Assembly: GCA_041905405.1 (NCBI GenBank)
Contig: JAYRLC010000004.1
Coordinates: 169,822 to 233,821, forward strand
Length of the DNA stretch: 64,000 bases
Direction of reading: 5' to 3'
Origin: RAM1 sp041905405
GTDB lineage: Bacteria > Pseudomonadota > Gammaproteobacteria > Burkholderiales > Burkholderiaceae_C
In this document: piece by piece, positions 1-8,650 of the stretch
Position numbering within the stretch: the stretch's first letter is position 1
Layout: each line of letters starts with the position of its first letter
Translations under genes and position numbers: made by a program
Notes under the pieces: generated by a model
What the model was told of the DNA's origin: nothing
Databases searched by the model: none
What the model saw: the letters and a program-made list of their open reading frames with translations, nothing else

Positions 1-1129
1 GCGTGGCGCGGTCCCATGTGCGCACCGGGCCGGTCTGTGCCGGGCGTGTGTCCTTCGGCCGGGCCAGGCAGGTCTGCAGCGCGTCGCCCATGGCGCCGGG
101 CCCGGGTGTGCACAGGTGAACGGCCTGGGCCGCAGCATCCAGCCGGGCCACGACCTCCCGGTGCACCGGCGTGTCATAGGCCACGACCGGTGTTCCGGCA
201 CTGGCGGCCTCGGCCAGCGGCAGGCCGTAGCCTTCCGCGGCCGACGGGTACAACACGGCGGCTGCGTGGCGGTAGCACCAGTCCAGCTCGGCATCGGTGC
301 ATTCGGCCAGCCACACGAGCTGGTGTTGCCACTGCGGCAACTGCTGCAGCTCCTGCGCAAACGTGTCCATGAGCCAGCCGCGCTGGCCAATGAACAGGCA
401 GCCCAGGTCGATGCCGGCGGCCCAGGCCTGCTGCAGCACGGCCAGCGTGGCCGCGTGGTTTTTGCGGGGCTCCAGCGTTCCCACCTGCAGCACGAAAGGC
501 GTGTGCCCTGCCCGCCAGGCGCTGGGCAAGACCGGCGGCGCGCCGGGGTCGCCGTCCCACACCTGATGGCCGGGCGCCACGACCACGGCGTGCGGCATGC
601 GAAGTGATTCGCCATGCGCCCAGCGCGCCAGGTCGTCGCGCGCGGTGTCCGACAGGCAGACCACGTTGTCGGCGCGCGGCAGCACACGGCGCAGGTAGCG
701 CGCAAAGCGCTCGCCCACGCCGGGCGCGAACCACTGCGGGTTGCGCACCGACAGCAGGTCATACACCACGGCGGTGATGCGCGCAGGGCTTTGCAGCAGG
801 CGCTCCAGCGCATCCCATTCCCCGGTGTGCCAGAAACGGTCGGCCAGCAGCACATGCGCCTGGGCGTCCAGGATGGCCGGCAGTGGGCCCCCGGGCGGTG
901 CCAGCGACAGCGCGTCGCGCCCCTCCAGGGGATGGGCGGGCAGTACAGCCAGTTCCCGCCACTGCCCTTGCCGCGCCGTCACGGCGCCGGTGCGCTGGGT
1001 TCCCCGCAGGCGCTGTGCATGGCGCAGCGTGTGGCGCAGGTAGCGCTGGATGCCTGTGTAGTGCGGCCCGGCCAGCATGAACGTGCAGTCCACCAGCAGG
1101 CGCGGGCCAGCGGTGGCCAGGCCTGTCAT
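1..1129 (-). CDS. Glycosyltransferase, GT4/GT1 type, C-terminus beyond window
   Basis: Retaining GT-B glycosyltransferase expected to add a nucleotide-activated sugar to the O-polysaccharide at the cytoplasmic face of the inner membrane. Translating down from the ATG at 1129 gives about 376 residues with no stop before the window edge, so the C-terminus is missing. Visible signatures are GTLEPRKNH near residue 217 and the EGYGLPLAE (E-x7-E) region near residue 300, followed by GTPVVAYD. The ATG overlaps the stop of the gene before it (ATGA), so the two are probably translationally coupled. Donor and linkage cannot be read from the sequence. Confidence 0.85.
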   Translation of the reverse strand, partial: MTGLATAGPRLLVDCTFMLAGPHYTGIQRYLRHTLRHAQRLRGTQRTGAVTARQGQWRELAVLPAHPLEGRDALSLAPPGGPLPAILDAQAHVLLADRFWHTGEWDALERLLQSPARITAVVYDLLSVRNPQWFAPGVGERFARYLRRVLPRADNVVCLSDTARDDLARWAHGESLRMPHAVVVAPGHQVWDGDPGAPPVLPSAWRAGHTPFVLQVGTLEPRKNHAATLAVLQQAWAAGIDLGCLFIGQRGWLMDTFAQELQQLPQWQHQLVWLAECTDAELDWCYRHAAAVLYPSAAEGYGLPLAEAASAGTPVVAYDTPVHREVVARLDAAAQAVHLCTPGPGAMGDALQTCLARPKDTRPAQTGPVRTWDRAT

Positions 1130-4100
1130 GGCGCGGGCCACTGTGCCTGCCAGCCGCCTTGCACCACCACACGGGCCAACTGGTCCGCGCTCTGTGCCCA
1201 GGTCAGGGCGGTGGCCGGGGCGGCGGTGTGGTTCGGCGCTGCCTCGTGGGCGGCCGCAAGCCAGCGCTCGATGGCCGCGGCCAGCGCCTGGCCAGACAAC
1301 CCGCTGAAATACGTGGCGCTGTCACCGGCTACTTCACGGAACACCGGCAGGTCGCGCGCGATGACGCGCAGGCCGCGGTGCGCCGCCTCGACCAGCGGCA
1401 GCCCGAAGCCTTCGCCTTCGGACGCGGCGATCAGCGCGCCGCAGCGCGCGTACAGCACCGACAGCACCTCGTCGTCCGCGCGCGGCAGCCAGAACAGGCG
1501 CTTGCCTGCCTCGGCGTGCGCCTGCAGGCGCGAGACCAGCGCGTCCACCATCCATCCAGGTTTGCCCACGATCACCAGCGTGGCGCCACTGCCGCGCGAC
1601 CACAGCAGTTCGAACGCGTCCAGCACCTGTGCATAGCCTTTGCGCGGCTCGATCGTTCCCACCATGAGGAAGCAGGGCAGGGTGCCCATCCGCTGGTCCA
1701 GCGCCGTGAACTCCGCGGGCAGCGTCGGGGGCGCGCCACCGGCCTGCGCCTTCAGGGGCAGGTCCGCGCCCAGGTGAAACCAGCCGATGTCAAAAGTCCT
1801 GTTGCCCCGGCTGGCCAGCAGACCCGGCCGCTGGCTCATCCAGGCGGACAGCTCGTCGGCCACGGCGCGTGAAATGCAGATGGCGCCGTCTGCGCGCACC
1901 ACGGTGTCCAGCCAGTGCTCATGGCCCTGGCTGGCGCCGGCCACGAAATGCTGCGGCAGCAGCACGGGCAGCAGGTCATACACCACGAAATACACCCTGG
2001 CGCCGGCATTGCGCGCGCGCGCGAAGAACGCGGCCTGCTCCGGCACGCGCTGCGGCTGCAGGTCCAGCCCCAGAAAGATATCGCCCGCGCGCAGGTCCAC
2101 CGGATCATCCTCGAACGCTTCGGCAGGGCATCCCAGAAAGCCCAGCGTGAACTTGCGCGCGTAGCGGTAGCCTTCCTGCCCCGCCTGGGCGTACACAGGC
2201 TCCACGTGGAAACCAGCCGGCGCATGGGCCAGCAGGTGCGCCATCAGGCTTTTGACCACGCGCTGGATGCCGCTGCCCCAGTCCTTTTGCACGAGCTCCG
2301 ACACGTCCAGCAGCAGCTGCCGCGCTGGCGCCGGTTCGGGCAGGGTCCGGCTGACCGCCACGGCGACGGCGGCCTTGTCCGCGCGCGACAGGTCGTCGTT
2401 GCGCGCGATCGTGGCCAGCAGGCCGGGACGCCCGCGGTCCGCTTCCTGCGCGAACCGCTCGATGGCCTGTGCATAGGCCGCCGCGCAGGCTGCGGGGTCA
2501 TGCTCGCGGTGCACGAAACTGCGGGCGCGTTCGCCCAGCGCGGCGCGCCGCCCGGCATCGGCCCACAGCGACTGCAGGGCCGCCGTGAGTGCGCCATCGT
2601 CGAATTCGTCGGGCAGCAGGTGCACCGCATCCGCCGGCAGGTAGGCCATGGAGCCGTTGGCGTTGACGATGGTGGCCACGCCATGGTTCATGGTGTCCAG
2701 CACGGCGGCGGATGTTTCGCCGCGCGAAATGCTGCGCAGCTGCACGGCCAGGTCCGCGGCGTCCAGGTAGTCGCTGAACTGCTGCGCACTGGTCCAGCCG
2801 GTGATCTCGACACGACCCTGGCCGCGCGTGGCCACGTCGCGCGCCAGGCTGGCGCCGTAGGGGCTCGGGTGGTTCTGGCCCACGAACACGAGCCTGCAGT
2901 GCGCGTCCCGGGCCAGCGGCGAGGCCAGCCAGGCCTGTGCCAGACGGTGGTTGAGCTTGGTAGGGCCCAGCAGGCCGAAGCTGCACACCAGGAACACATC
3001 GGGCGCGATGCCCAGCCGCTGGCGCGCTGCGGCGCGGCGCTCGGGCCGCGCGGCCGCTGGCTGACGCAGCAGCGGGATCTGCGCCCAGCCGCGGGCGGTG
3101 CCGTCGCCGTACCACTGGCGCGCCAGCACCTGCGAGTGCGGCGAATGCACGATCACGCCCGCCGCCTGCCGGATCACGCTGAAGCTGCACGGGTAGTCGT
3201 ACACCACCGACGTCAGATCGGTGCCGGCATACCGCCGCGCCACGGCGGCATAGCCGTGGCCTTCCATCAGCTCGCGCGTGAGCGCGTGCGCGGCAAAGCC
3301 AAGCCCTTCGCGGTGCGACTGGATGCCGGACAGGAAGAAGTCGTGCAGTACCACCACGCCCGGCACGCGGCGCAGCAGCTCGAACATGTATTCATGGAAT
3401 GCCGAGTTGCCGAAGTGGTACAGCACCCGCTCGTACAGGTGCGCATGAGCCAGGAACCAGGCCGGGCTGCGCACCGCGCAACAGCCATTGATCCAGGCGT
3501 CGCTGATGGCGGGTTGCTGGACCACCACATCGATGTCGTAGTGCCGTGACAGTGCGGGCAGCAGCTCGGCGCTGTAGTCGGCAATGCCGCTGCGCTCGGG
3601 CGGCAGGGGCGAGACGAACGCCAGGCGCGGCTTGCGCGCCGGAGCTGCCGTGGCAGCCGGGGACGCCGCGCGCCGCGCATGCAGGGCCTCGAATGCGCCG
3701 ATGGCGCGGCGCGCGCTCTCGTCCCACGAGAAGCGTTGCGACTGTTGCAGGCCGTGCTGGCGCAGTTCGGTTCGCCATGCGTCATCGGTCAACAGGCGGT
3801 GCATCGCGTCGCGGATGGCCTCGTCTGACGTTTCGTCAAACAGCGCATCGTCGCGACCGATCACTTCGGGCAGGCTGGATGAACCCGACGCGACGACGGG
3901 CGCGCCGCAGGCCATGGCCTCCAGTGCAGGCAGTCCGAAGCCTTCATGCAGTGACGGGAACACAAAGCCGCGGCACAGCGAATACAGGGCGACCAGGTCT
4001 TCTTCCGGCACGAATCCGGTCAGCACCACCTGGCCGGCCTTCAGGCCGCGCTGCGCGGCCAGCGCAAGCAGCGCGTCACGGCTTGGCGGCTGTACGGCGC

Positions 4101-4899
4101 ACACGATGGCAAGCTGGTGCACGTCGCGCACGGCGGGCGGCAGCGCCGCGAAGGCGCGGATCAGGCCTTCGACGTTCTTGCGCACGTCGATGCCGCCGGT
4201 GTACATGACGAAAGGCCGGTCCAGGCCCAGGCGGTCGCGCAGCGCTGCTTCGGCCGCCGCATCGGGCGGCGCGGGCGCGAAGTGCGCGTCGGCGGCCGTG
4301 GACACGTTGACGCACTGCTGCGCCGTCACGCCGCGGTCAGCCAGGTGGACGAGCGCCTCCTGGCGTGAGGACTCCGAGATCGCCAGCAGCAGGTCGGCCC
4401 GTACCAGGTGTTCGATGCGGCCCAGGTATTCGGCGCGGGCTGCCGGATCTGTCAGGTAGCTGCCCGGACGCAGCAACGGGATCAGGTCGTACAGCGTGAC
4501 CGATGTGGGAAAGGACGCGGCCGCGAAGCTGCCGCAGCTGGTGACGGCGCCGTCGTGCGGCCCTTCGAACAGGCTGCTGACATGAACGATGTCCGGCTGC
4601 AGCGCCGCAAGGAACGCCTCGCGCACGCGCTCGGCCGCACACCGCAGGCCGAAGCCCGGTGCCTGGCCCGGGGTCAGCGGCGCATGCCAGACGCGGATGG
4701 CATCGTCAGGCAACAGGCCGCGGAACGCCGCGCGCAGCGGCTCAATGCTGTCCGTGAAACCGCCGTTCAGGGCGACGAGCACCTCATGACGGCCGGCGGC
4801 CTGGCGTGCAATGCCCTGCGCCAGCGCCAGGCTGTAGCGCCCGATGCCACGCCGCGCATTGGACGCCTGCGCGCCCTGCAGGTCGATGACGATGCGCAT
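1126..4899 (-). CDS. Trimodular glycosyltransferase (1257 aa)
   Basis: Very long glycosyltransferase with three GT-B modules in one chain. Module 1 (about 1-410) ends with EGFGLPALEAMACGAPVVAS near residue 316. Module 2 (about 420-810) opens with FVSPLPPERSGIADYSAELL and has a weaker donor site around RGETSAAVLDTMNHG. Module 3 (about 855-1250) carries GTIEPRKGY near 1083 and SEGEGFGLPLVEAAHRG near 1163. Fused glycosyltransferases of this kind (for example WbdA) polymerise O-antigen repeats by alternating linkages; that role is inferred here from context. The start overlaps the methyltransferase stop (TGATG) and the end overlaps the next glycosyltransferase gene. Module 2 may be structural rather than catalytic. 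Confidence 0.85.
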   Translation of the reverse strand: MRIVIDLQGAQASNARRGIGRYSLALAQGIARQAAGRHEVLVALNGGFTDSIEPLRAAFRGLLPDDAIRVWHAPLTPGQAPGFGLRCAAERVREAFLAALQPDIVHVSSLFEGPHDGAVTSCGSFAAASFPTSVTLYDLIPLLRPGSYLTDPAARAEYLGRIEHLVRADLLLAISESSRQEALVHLADRGVTAQQCVNVSTAADAHFAPAPPDAAAEAALRDRLGLDRPFVMYTGGIDVRKNVEGLIRAFAALPPAVRDVHQLAIVCAVQPPSRDALLALAAQRGLKAGQVVLTGFVPEEDLVALYSLCRGFVFPSLHEGFGLPALEAMACGAPVVASGSSSLPEVIGRDDALFDETSDEAIRDAMHRLLTDDAWRTELRQHGLQQSQRFSWDESARRAIGAFEALHARRAASPAATAAPARKPRLAFVSPLPPERSGIADYSAELLPALSRHYDIDVVVQQPAISDAWINGCCAVRSPAWFLAHAHLYERVLYHFGNSAFHEYMFELLRRVPGVVVLHDFFLSGIQSHREGLGFAAHALTRELMEGHGYAAVARRYAGTDLTSVVYDYPCSFSVIRQAAGVIVHSPHSQVLARQWYGDGTARGWAQIPLLRQPAAARPERRAAARQRLGIAPDVFLVCSFGLLGPTKLNHRLAQAWLASPLARDAHCRLVFVGQNHPSPYGASLARDVATRGQGRVEITGWTSAQQFSDYLDAADLAVQLRSISRGETSAAVLDTMNHGVATIVNANGSMAYLPADAVHLLPDEFDDGALTAALQSLWADAGRRAALGERARSFVHREHDPAACAAAYAQAIERFAQEADRGRPGLLATIARNDDLSRADKAAVAVAVSRTLPEPAPARQLLLDVSELVQKDWGSGIQRVVKSLMAHLLAHAPAGFHVEPVYAQAGQEGYRYARKFTLGFLGCPAEAFEDDPVDLRAGDIFLGLDLQPQRVPEQAAFFARARNAGARVYFVVYDLLPVLLPQHFVAGASQGHEHWLDTVVRADGAICISRAVADELSAWMSQRPGLLASRGNRTFDIGWFHLGADLPLKAQAGGAPPTLPAEFTALDQRMGTLPCFLMVGTIEPRKGYAQVLDAFELLWSRGSGATLVIVGKPGWMVDALVSRLQAHAEAGKRLFWLPRADDEVLSVLYARCGALIAASEGEGFGLPLVEAAHRGLRVIARDLPVFREVAGDSATYFSGLSGQALAAAIERWLAAAHEAAPNHTAAPATALTWAQSADQLARVVVQGGWQAQWPAP

Positions 4900-6107
4900 C
4901 AGCGATGGTCTCCGGCGCGGCTTTCGGGGGTGTCCAACTGGTCCAGCGCCCGCTGGGCCGATGGCGGCAGGGCGGGGGGCGGCGCAGTGTCTGGCGCAGT
5001 GTCCGGCTGCGCGACGGGTGCCGGTCGCACCCGTCGGTACAGCGTGCGCAGGGGGCCATAAATGCCCAGCCGCCGCGTGGTGGCGACCAGCACCTGCCGC
5101 ACGCGCGGCGTCAGCACACGGCGTGCCACGCCGCGGACCAGCCGGCCCAGACGGGCGCGCCAGCTGCGCTGGTGCAGTTCGCGGTGGGCGCTTTCGGCCA
5201 GGGCATAGGCTGCGTGCACGGATCGCTCGGCATGGTCCAGCCGTGACTGCATCTGTTGGAGTTGTGGCGTAACCCAGGCCGCGTACTCCGCGGCTTCGCG
5301 GCCCAGGCGTTCGGCCTGCACGGCATTGACGGACGCCGTGTGTACATCCGTCTTGAGTTTGTGCTCGTAGCGCGCGGCCAGTGTGTCCAGGCTGAGCCCG
5401 CGTTCGGCTTCGAACGCCGCATCCAGCAGGCCGGGCAGCTCGGGCGCGGCCTTTTGCGCGACGATGGCGTAGTCGGGGCTGGCGCCGCCCAGCACGTCCA
5501 TCAATGACAGCGCCTCATGACGTGCCACGCGCGCGGCCAGATGCGCGGACTCCTGCATGCGCAGCGTCTTGACGCGTTCAAAGCCATGGTGCTCCGCCAG
5601 GAACGACAGCAACTGCCAGGGCAGCGGCCGCTCATGCGTGGGGTCCAGGTAAAAGCTGGACGTACCCACGACCAGGTTCTCGGGGTTGGGTGTCTCCAGG
5701 ATCAGCACGCCGCCGGGCACCAGCACGCGCAGCGCCTGCGCCACCAGCAGGTGCAGCATGGCGAAAGGCAGGTGTTCGGCAATGTGAAAGCCCGACACGG
5801 CCAGCTGGCTCGCGTCCGGCAGCGACTGCAGGAACGCGATGGCGTCGCCCCGACGCACGTCCAGGCCGCGCTCGCGACAGGCGGCCAGCATGCCTTCGTC
5901 CAGGTCCACGCCCTGCGCGCGGATGCCTTCGCTGCGCAGCAGCTCCAGCCACTCGCCACGGCCGCAGCCCACGTCGCTCACGCCGGCCTTTGGCCAGGCT
6001 GCGGCCAGATCGCGCAGGAAGGGCAGGTAGGCGCGCTGGCGTTCCTGGATGGTTTCACGCGATCCGCGATGGCGGTCCTCGAACGCGCGGTAGAAGTCCA
6101 GGCTCAT
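4899..6107 (-). CDS. SAM-dependent methyltransferase with C-terminal coiled coil
   Basis: Class I methyltransferase of 402 residues. The SAM-binding motif I reads VSDVGCGRGEWLELL (about 40-55), followed by the acidic GVDLDEGML and the late motif LVPGGVLILETPNPEN. The region from about 240 to 330 is heptad-like and Ala/Glu/Arg-rich (for example AERLGREAAEYAAW), suggesting a coiled coil. O-antigen chain-terminating proteins such as WbdD also pair a methyltransferase with a coiled coil, so a chain-capping or length-control role is plausible but unproven. I chose the ATG at 6107 because it overlaps the acyltransferase stop (ATGA) and begins the conserved sequence. A longer upstream frame lies in the neighbouring gene and is rejected. 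Confidence 0.8.
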   Translation of the reverse strand: MSLDFYRAFEDRHRGSRETIQERQRAYLPFLRDLAAAWPKAGVSDVGCGRGEWLELLRSEGIRAQGVDLDEGMLAACRERGLDVRRGDAIAFLQSLPDASQLAVSGFHIAEHLPFAMLHLLVAQALRVLVPGGVLILETPNPENLVVGTSSFYLDPTHERPLPWQLLSFLAEHHGFERVKTLRMQESAHLAARVARHEALSLMDVLGGASPDYAIVAQKAAPELPGLLDAAFEAERGLSLDTLAARYEHKLKTDVHTASVNAVQAERLGREAAEYAAWVTPQLQQMQSRLDHAERSVHAAYALAESAHRELHQRSWRARLGRLVRGVARRVLTPRVRQVLVATTRRLGIYGPLRTLYRRVRPAPVAQPDTAPDTAPPPALPPSAQRALDQLDTPESRAGDHR

Positions 6108-6628
6108 GGTGTGTCTCCCGGTACGTTCAGATCGATGGCCTTCACGCGTCGCGCCGGAATGCCCGCGTACACCGTGCCGGGCTCGACATCGCCCGTCACC
6201 ACGGCGCCCGCCGCAATGACCGCGTGCGCGCCGATCGTGCAAGGCCCCAGCACGGTCGCGTTGGAGCCCAGCCACACGCCTTCGCCCACGACGATGTCGC
6301 GGCCCTGCTGGGGCACGCCCGCCTGGCGCAGGTAGTTGGTCTGGCGGTGGTCGTGCGTGCCGGTCAGCAGGCTCACGCCATGGCCGCAGAACGCATGGTC
6401 ATGCAGCGTCACGCGGCCGGAGCTGGTGTTGATCAGGGCGTCGTTCAGGATCACCGCCTGCCCGATCGTGACGCGCGCCGGATCGCCGAAGATGCGGTGC
6501 ACCTGCAACAGCCGGTCGCCGATGCGCTGCACGGCCTCGCCCTCGGGCAAGGTGGCCAGCGCATTGACGCCGTCCAGCCGCAGAAAGCGCAGCAGCGCGC
6601 GGCGCAGCATGTCAGACAGTGTGCTCAT
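6104..6628 (-). CDS. Left-handed beta-helix (hexapeptide) acyltransferase
   Basis: Small acyltransferase of 174 residues from the LbH/maltose-acetyltransferase superfamily, expected to move an acetyl group from acetyl-CoA to a sugar of the O-polysaccharide. Hexapeptide turns run from about residue 50 to 165 (for example VTIGQAVILND and GVWLGSNATVLGPCTIGAHA). A catalytic-type His occurs in LLTGTHDHR, and the family ending VYAGIPARRVK is present. The ATG at 6628 lies 17 bases inside the end of wzt. The stop overlaps the methyltransferase start. The substrate is unknown; O-acetylation of a sugar is the usual role in such clusters. Confidence 0.82.
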   Translation of the reverse strand: MSTLSDMLRRALLRFLRLDGVNALATLPEGEAVQRIGDRLLQVHRIFGDPARVTIGQAVILNDALINTSSGRVTLHDHAFCGHGVSLLTGTHDHRQTNYLRQAGVPQQGRDIVVGEGVWLGSNATVLGPCTIGAHAVIAAGAVVTGDVEPGTVYAGIPARRVKAIDLNVPGDTP

Positions 6629-7856
6629 CGGCGGCGGCGTCCAGGAGGCGGGTGCGGGTGGGCAGGTAGGTGCTGCCCACAAACGGGGGCACCGACAGGT
6701 TCGTGACCTGGAACACCAGGGCCAGGTCGCGCCATTCGAAGTTGCGCGTCAGGTGCGTTTCGGAATCGGCGATGGCCGTGGCGATGGAGTAGCTGCCTTC
6801 ACCCAGGTTGGCCTCGAAGTCGAAGGCCAGGCGCAGCGTATCGCCCGCGGCCAGCGGGCCATAGGCCTGGCCCAGGTGGTGGGTGTTGGTGCCAAAGACC
6901 GGCTGGCCCAGCCTGTCCTTGATCATGTAGCCGAACACGAGCTGGGGCACGGGCTGGTTCACCTGCACGGTGACTTCCAGGGTCGCAGGGGTACCGGTGG
7001 CCACCACCTCGGCCGGCTGGCCCTTGGCATCCAGCAGGCGGATGGCCGAGACGGTGGCCTCGCCGCTGCCGGACGTGGTGCGGATGCGGCCGTCTTCGGC
7101 GGTGGCCTGCTGCACCGTTGAGTTTTCCTTCTCGGCGATCATGGCGTTGTAGTAGTCCATGACGGCTTCGGGTTCGCCCTGCATCGCCAGGCGGCCGGCG
7201 TTCAGCAGGATGGCTTCGTCGCAGATCGCCTGGATGGCGGCCTTGTCGTGCGACACGATCAGCAGGGTGGTTCCCTGCTCGCGGAACGCGCGGATGCGGT
7301 CAAAGCTCTTGTGCTGGAAATACGCGTCGCCCACCGACAGGGCTTCGTCCACGATCAGCACGTCCGGCCGCACGGCGGTTGCCACGCTGAAGGCCAGCCG
7401 CATCTGCATGCCGCTGGAATACACGCGCACCGGCTGGTCCATGTAGTCGCCGATCTCGCTGAACGCCTCGATGTCGGGCATCAGGCGTTCGATGTCATGG
7501 GCCTGCAGGCCCAGCAGCTGGGCCGCCATCACGGCGTTCTGCCGGCCGGTGAAGTCCGGGTGAAAGCCCATGCCCAGCTCCAGCAGCGCGGCCACGCGGC
7601 CGCCGATGGACACGCTGCCCTGCGTGGGCAATGTGGTGCCGGTGATCATCTTGAGCAGCGTGCTCTTGCCCGCGCCGTTGATGCCGATGATGCCCAGCGC
7701 CTTGCCTGGCTCCACGGTGAAGCTCACGTCGCGCAGCACCCATTTGTCCTGGTGCTGCGCGGGCACGAACGGAATCAGCCACTCGGCCAGCCGCGCCCAG
7801 CGGCTGCGGTACTGCTTGTAGGCCTTGCCCAGGCCCGTGACGGCGATGCGGCCCAT
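6612..7856 (-). CDS. wzt: O-antigen ABC transporter ATP-binding protein with carbohydrate-binding C-terminus
   Basis: ATPase of the Wzm-Wzt exporter that moves undecaprenyl-linked O-polysaccharide across the inner membrane. In 414 residues the Walker A motif is GINGAGKST (58-66), the ABC signature YSSGMQ (about 146-151) and Walker B DVLIVDE (about 165-171). After about residue 265 comes a Wzt_C-type beta-sandwich extension, which in characterised systems binds the modified chain end. The ATG at 7856 overlaps the wzm stop by one base (TGATG). A longer upstream frame lies inside wzm and is rejected. The C-terminal extension fits with the nearby methyltransferase being the capping enzyme. Confidence 0.92.
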   Translation of the reverse strand: MGRIAVTGLGKAYKQYRSRWARLAEWLIPFVPAQHQDKWVLRDVSFTVEPGKALGIIGINGAGKSTLLKMITGTTLPTQGSVSIGGRVAALLELGMGFHPDFTGRQNAVMAAQLLGLQAHDIERLMPDIEAFSEIGDYMDQPVRVYSSGMQMRLAFSVATAVRPDVLIVDEALSVGDAYFQHKSFDRIRAFREQGTTLLIVSHDKAAIQAICDEAILLNAGRLAMQGEPEAVMDYYNAMIAEKENSTVQQATAEDGRIRTTSGSGEATVSAIRLLDAKGQPAEVVATGTPATLEVTVQVNQPVPQLVFGYMIKDRLGQPVFGTNTHHLGQAYGPLAAGDTLRLAFDFEANLGEGSYSIATAIADSETHLTRNFEWRDLALVFQVTNLSVPPFVGSTYLPTRTRLLDAAADEHTV

Positions 7857-8650
7857 CAGAGTTCGTCCACCATTTCGCCGGAATGCCGGCGGAACAGCCG
7901 CAGGCCCAGCAGGCACAGCAGCACAGCCAGCACCAGCACGGGCGCGAGCCGGCCCCAGTCGGGCCAGCGGGCGTGCACCAGGATGTCCTGGCAGGCGCCG
8001 ATCAGCCGGGCCATCGGGTTCAGTTCAACCAGCCAGCGGGCCACGCGCTCGGGCAGCACGTTGGCCGGGTACACGATGGGCGTGAGCCAGAACCAGAACT
8101 GCAGAAAAATCCCGAAAAATTGCCCCACGTCGCGAAAGAACACGTTGAGCACGCCCAGCGTGATGCCCAGCCCCAGTGCGAACAGTGCCATGAGCCCCAC
8201 CACCGGCAACAGCGCGGCGAACACCCACCCCGGGAAGTTGCCCGACAGCAGCAAAAAGGCGGTGAACAGCCCGAACACGATGCAGAAGTTCACCAGCGCG
8301 TTGCCCAGCACGATGAAGGGCAGGCTGATGCGCGGAAAACTCAGCTTCTTGAGCAGCGACGCGTTTTCGATAAAGACGGTCTGGGCGCGCGAGGTGATCT
8401 CGGCAAACAGCCCCCAGGTCAGAAGGCCCGCGCACAGGTAGATGCTGTAGCCGAAGGTGCTGTCAACGCCGGGCAGCCGCGAGCGCATGATCTGCGCGAA
8501 GATCACGGTGTACACCACGATCATGGCCAGCGGGTTGAGCACCGTCCAGGCCATGCCCAGCAGGGAGTTCTGGTAGCGCGACTGGAACTCGCGCCGCACG
8601 CTGCCCAGGATGAAGCCGCGGTAGGCCCAGAGCGCGCGCAGGATTGCCAT
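7856..8650 (-). CDS. wzm: O-antigen ABC transporter permease
   Basis: ABC-2-type membrane protein of 264 residues that pairs with Wzt. About six hydrophobic helices are visible, for example around VLNPLAMIVVYTVIFAQIM, FIVLGNALVNFCIVFGLFTAF and LLPVVGLMALFALGLGITLG. The family stretches RYQNSLLGMAW near the N-terminus and FFRDVGQFFGIFLQFWFW in the second half are typical of polysaccharide-export permeases. The start codon overlaps the manC stop and the stop overlaps the wzt start, so manC, wzm and wzt form one translationally coupled unit. Confidence 0.93.
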   Translation of the reverse strand: MAILRALWAYRGFILGSVRREFQSRYQNSLLGMAWTVLNPLAMIVVYTVIFAQIMRSRLPGVDSTFGYSIYLCAGLLTWGLFAEITSRAQTVFIENASLLKKLSFPRISLPFIVLGNALVNFCIVFGLFTAFLLLSGNFPGWVFAALLPVVGLMALFALGLGITLGVLNVFFRDVGQFFGIFLQFWFWLTPIVYPANVLPERVARWLVELNPMARLIGACQDILVHARWPDWGRLAPVLVLAVLLCLLGLRLFRRHSGEMVDEL

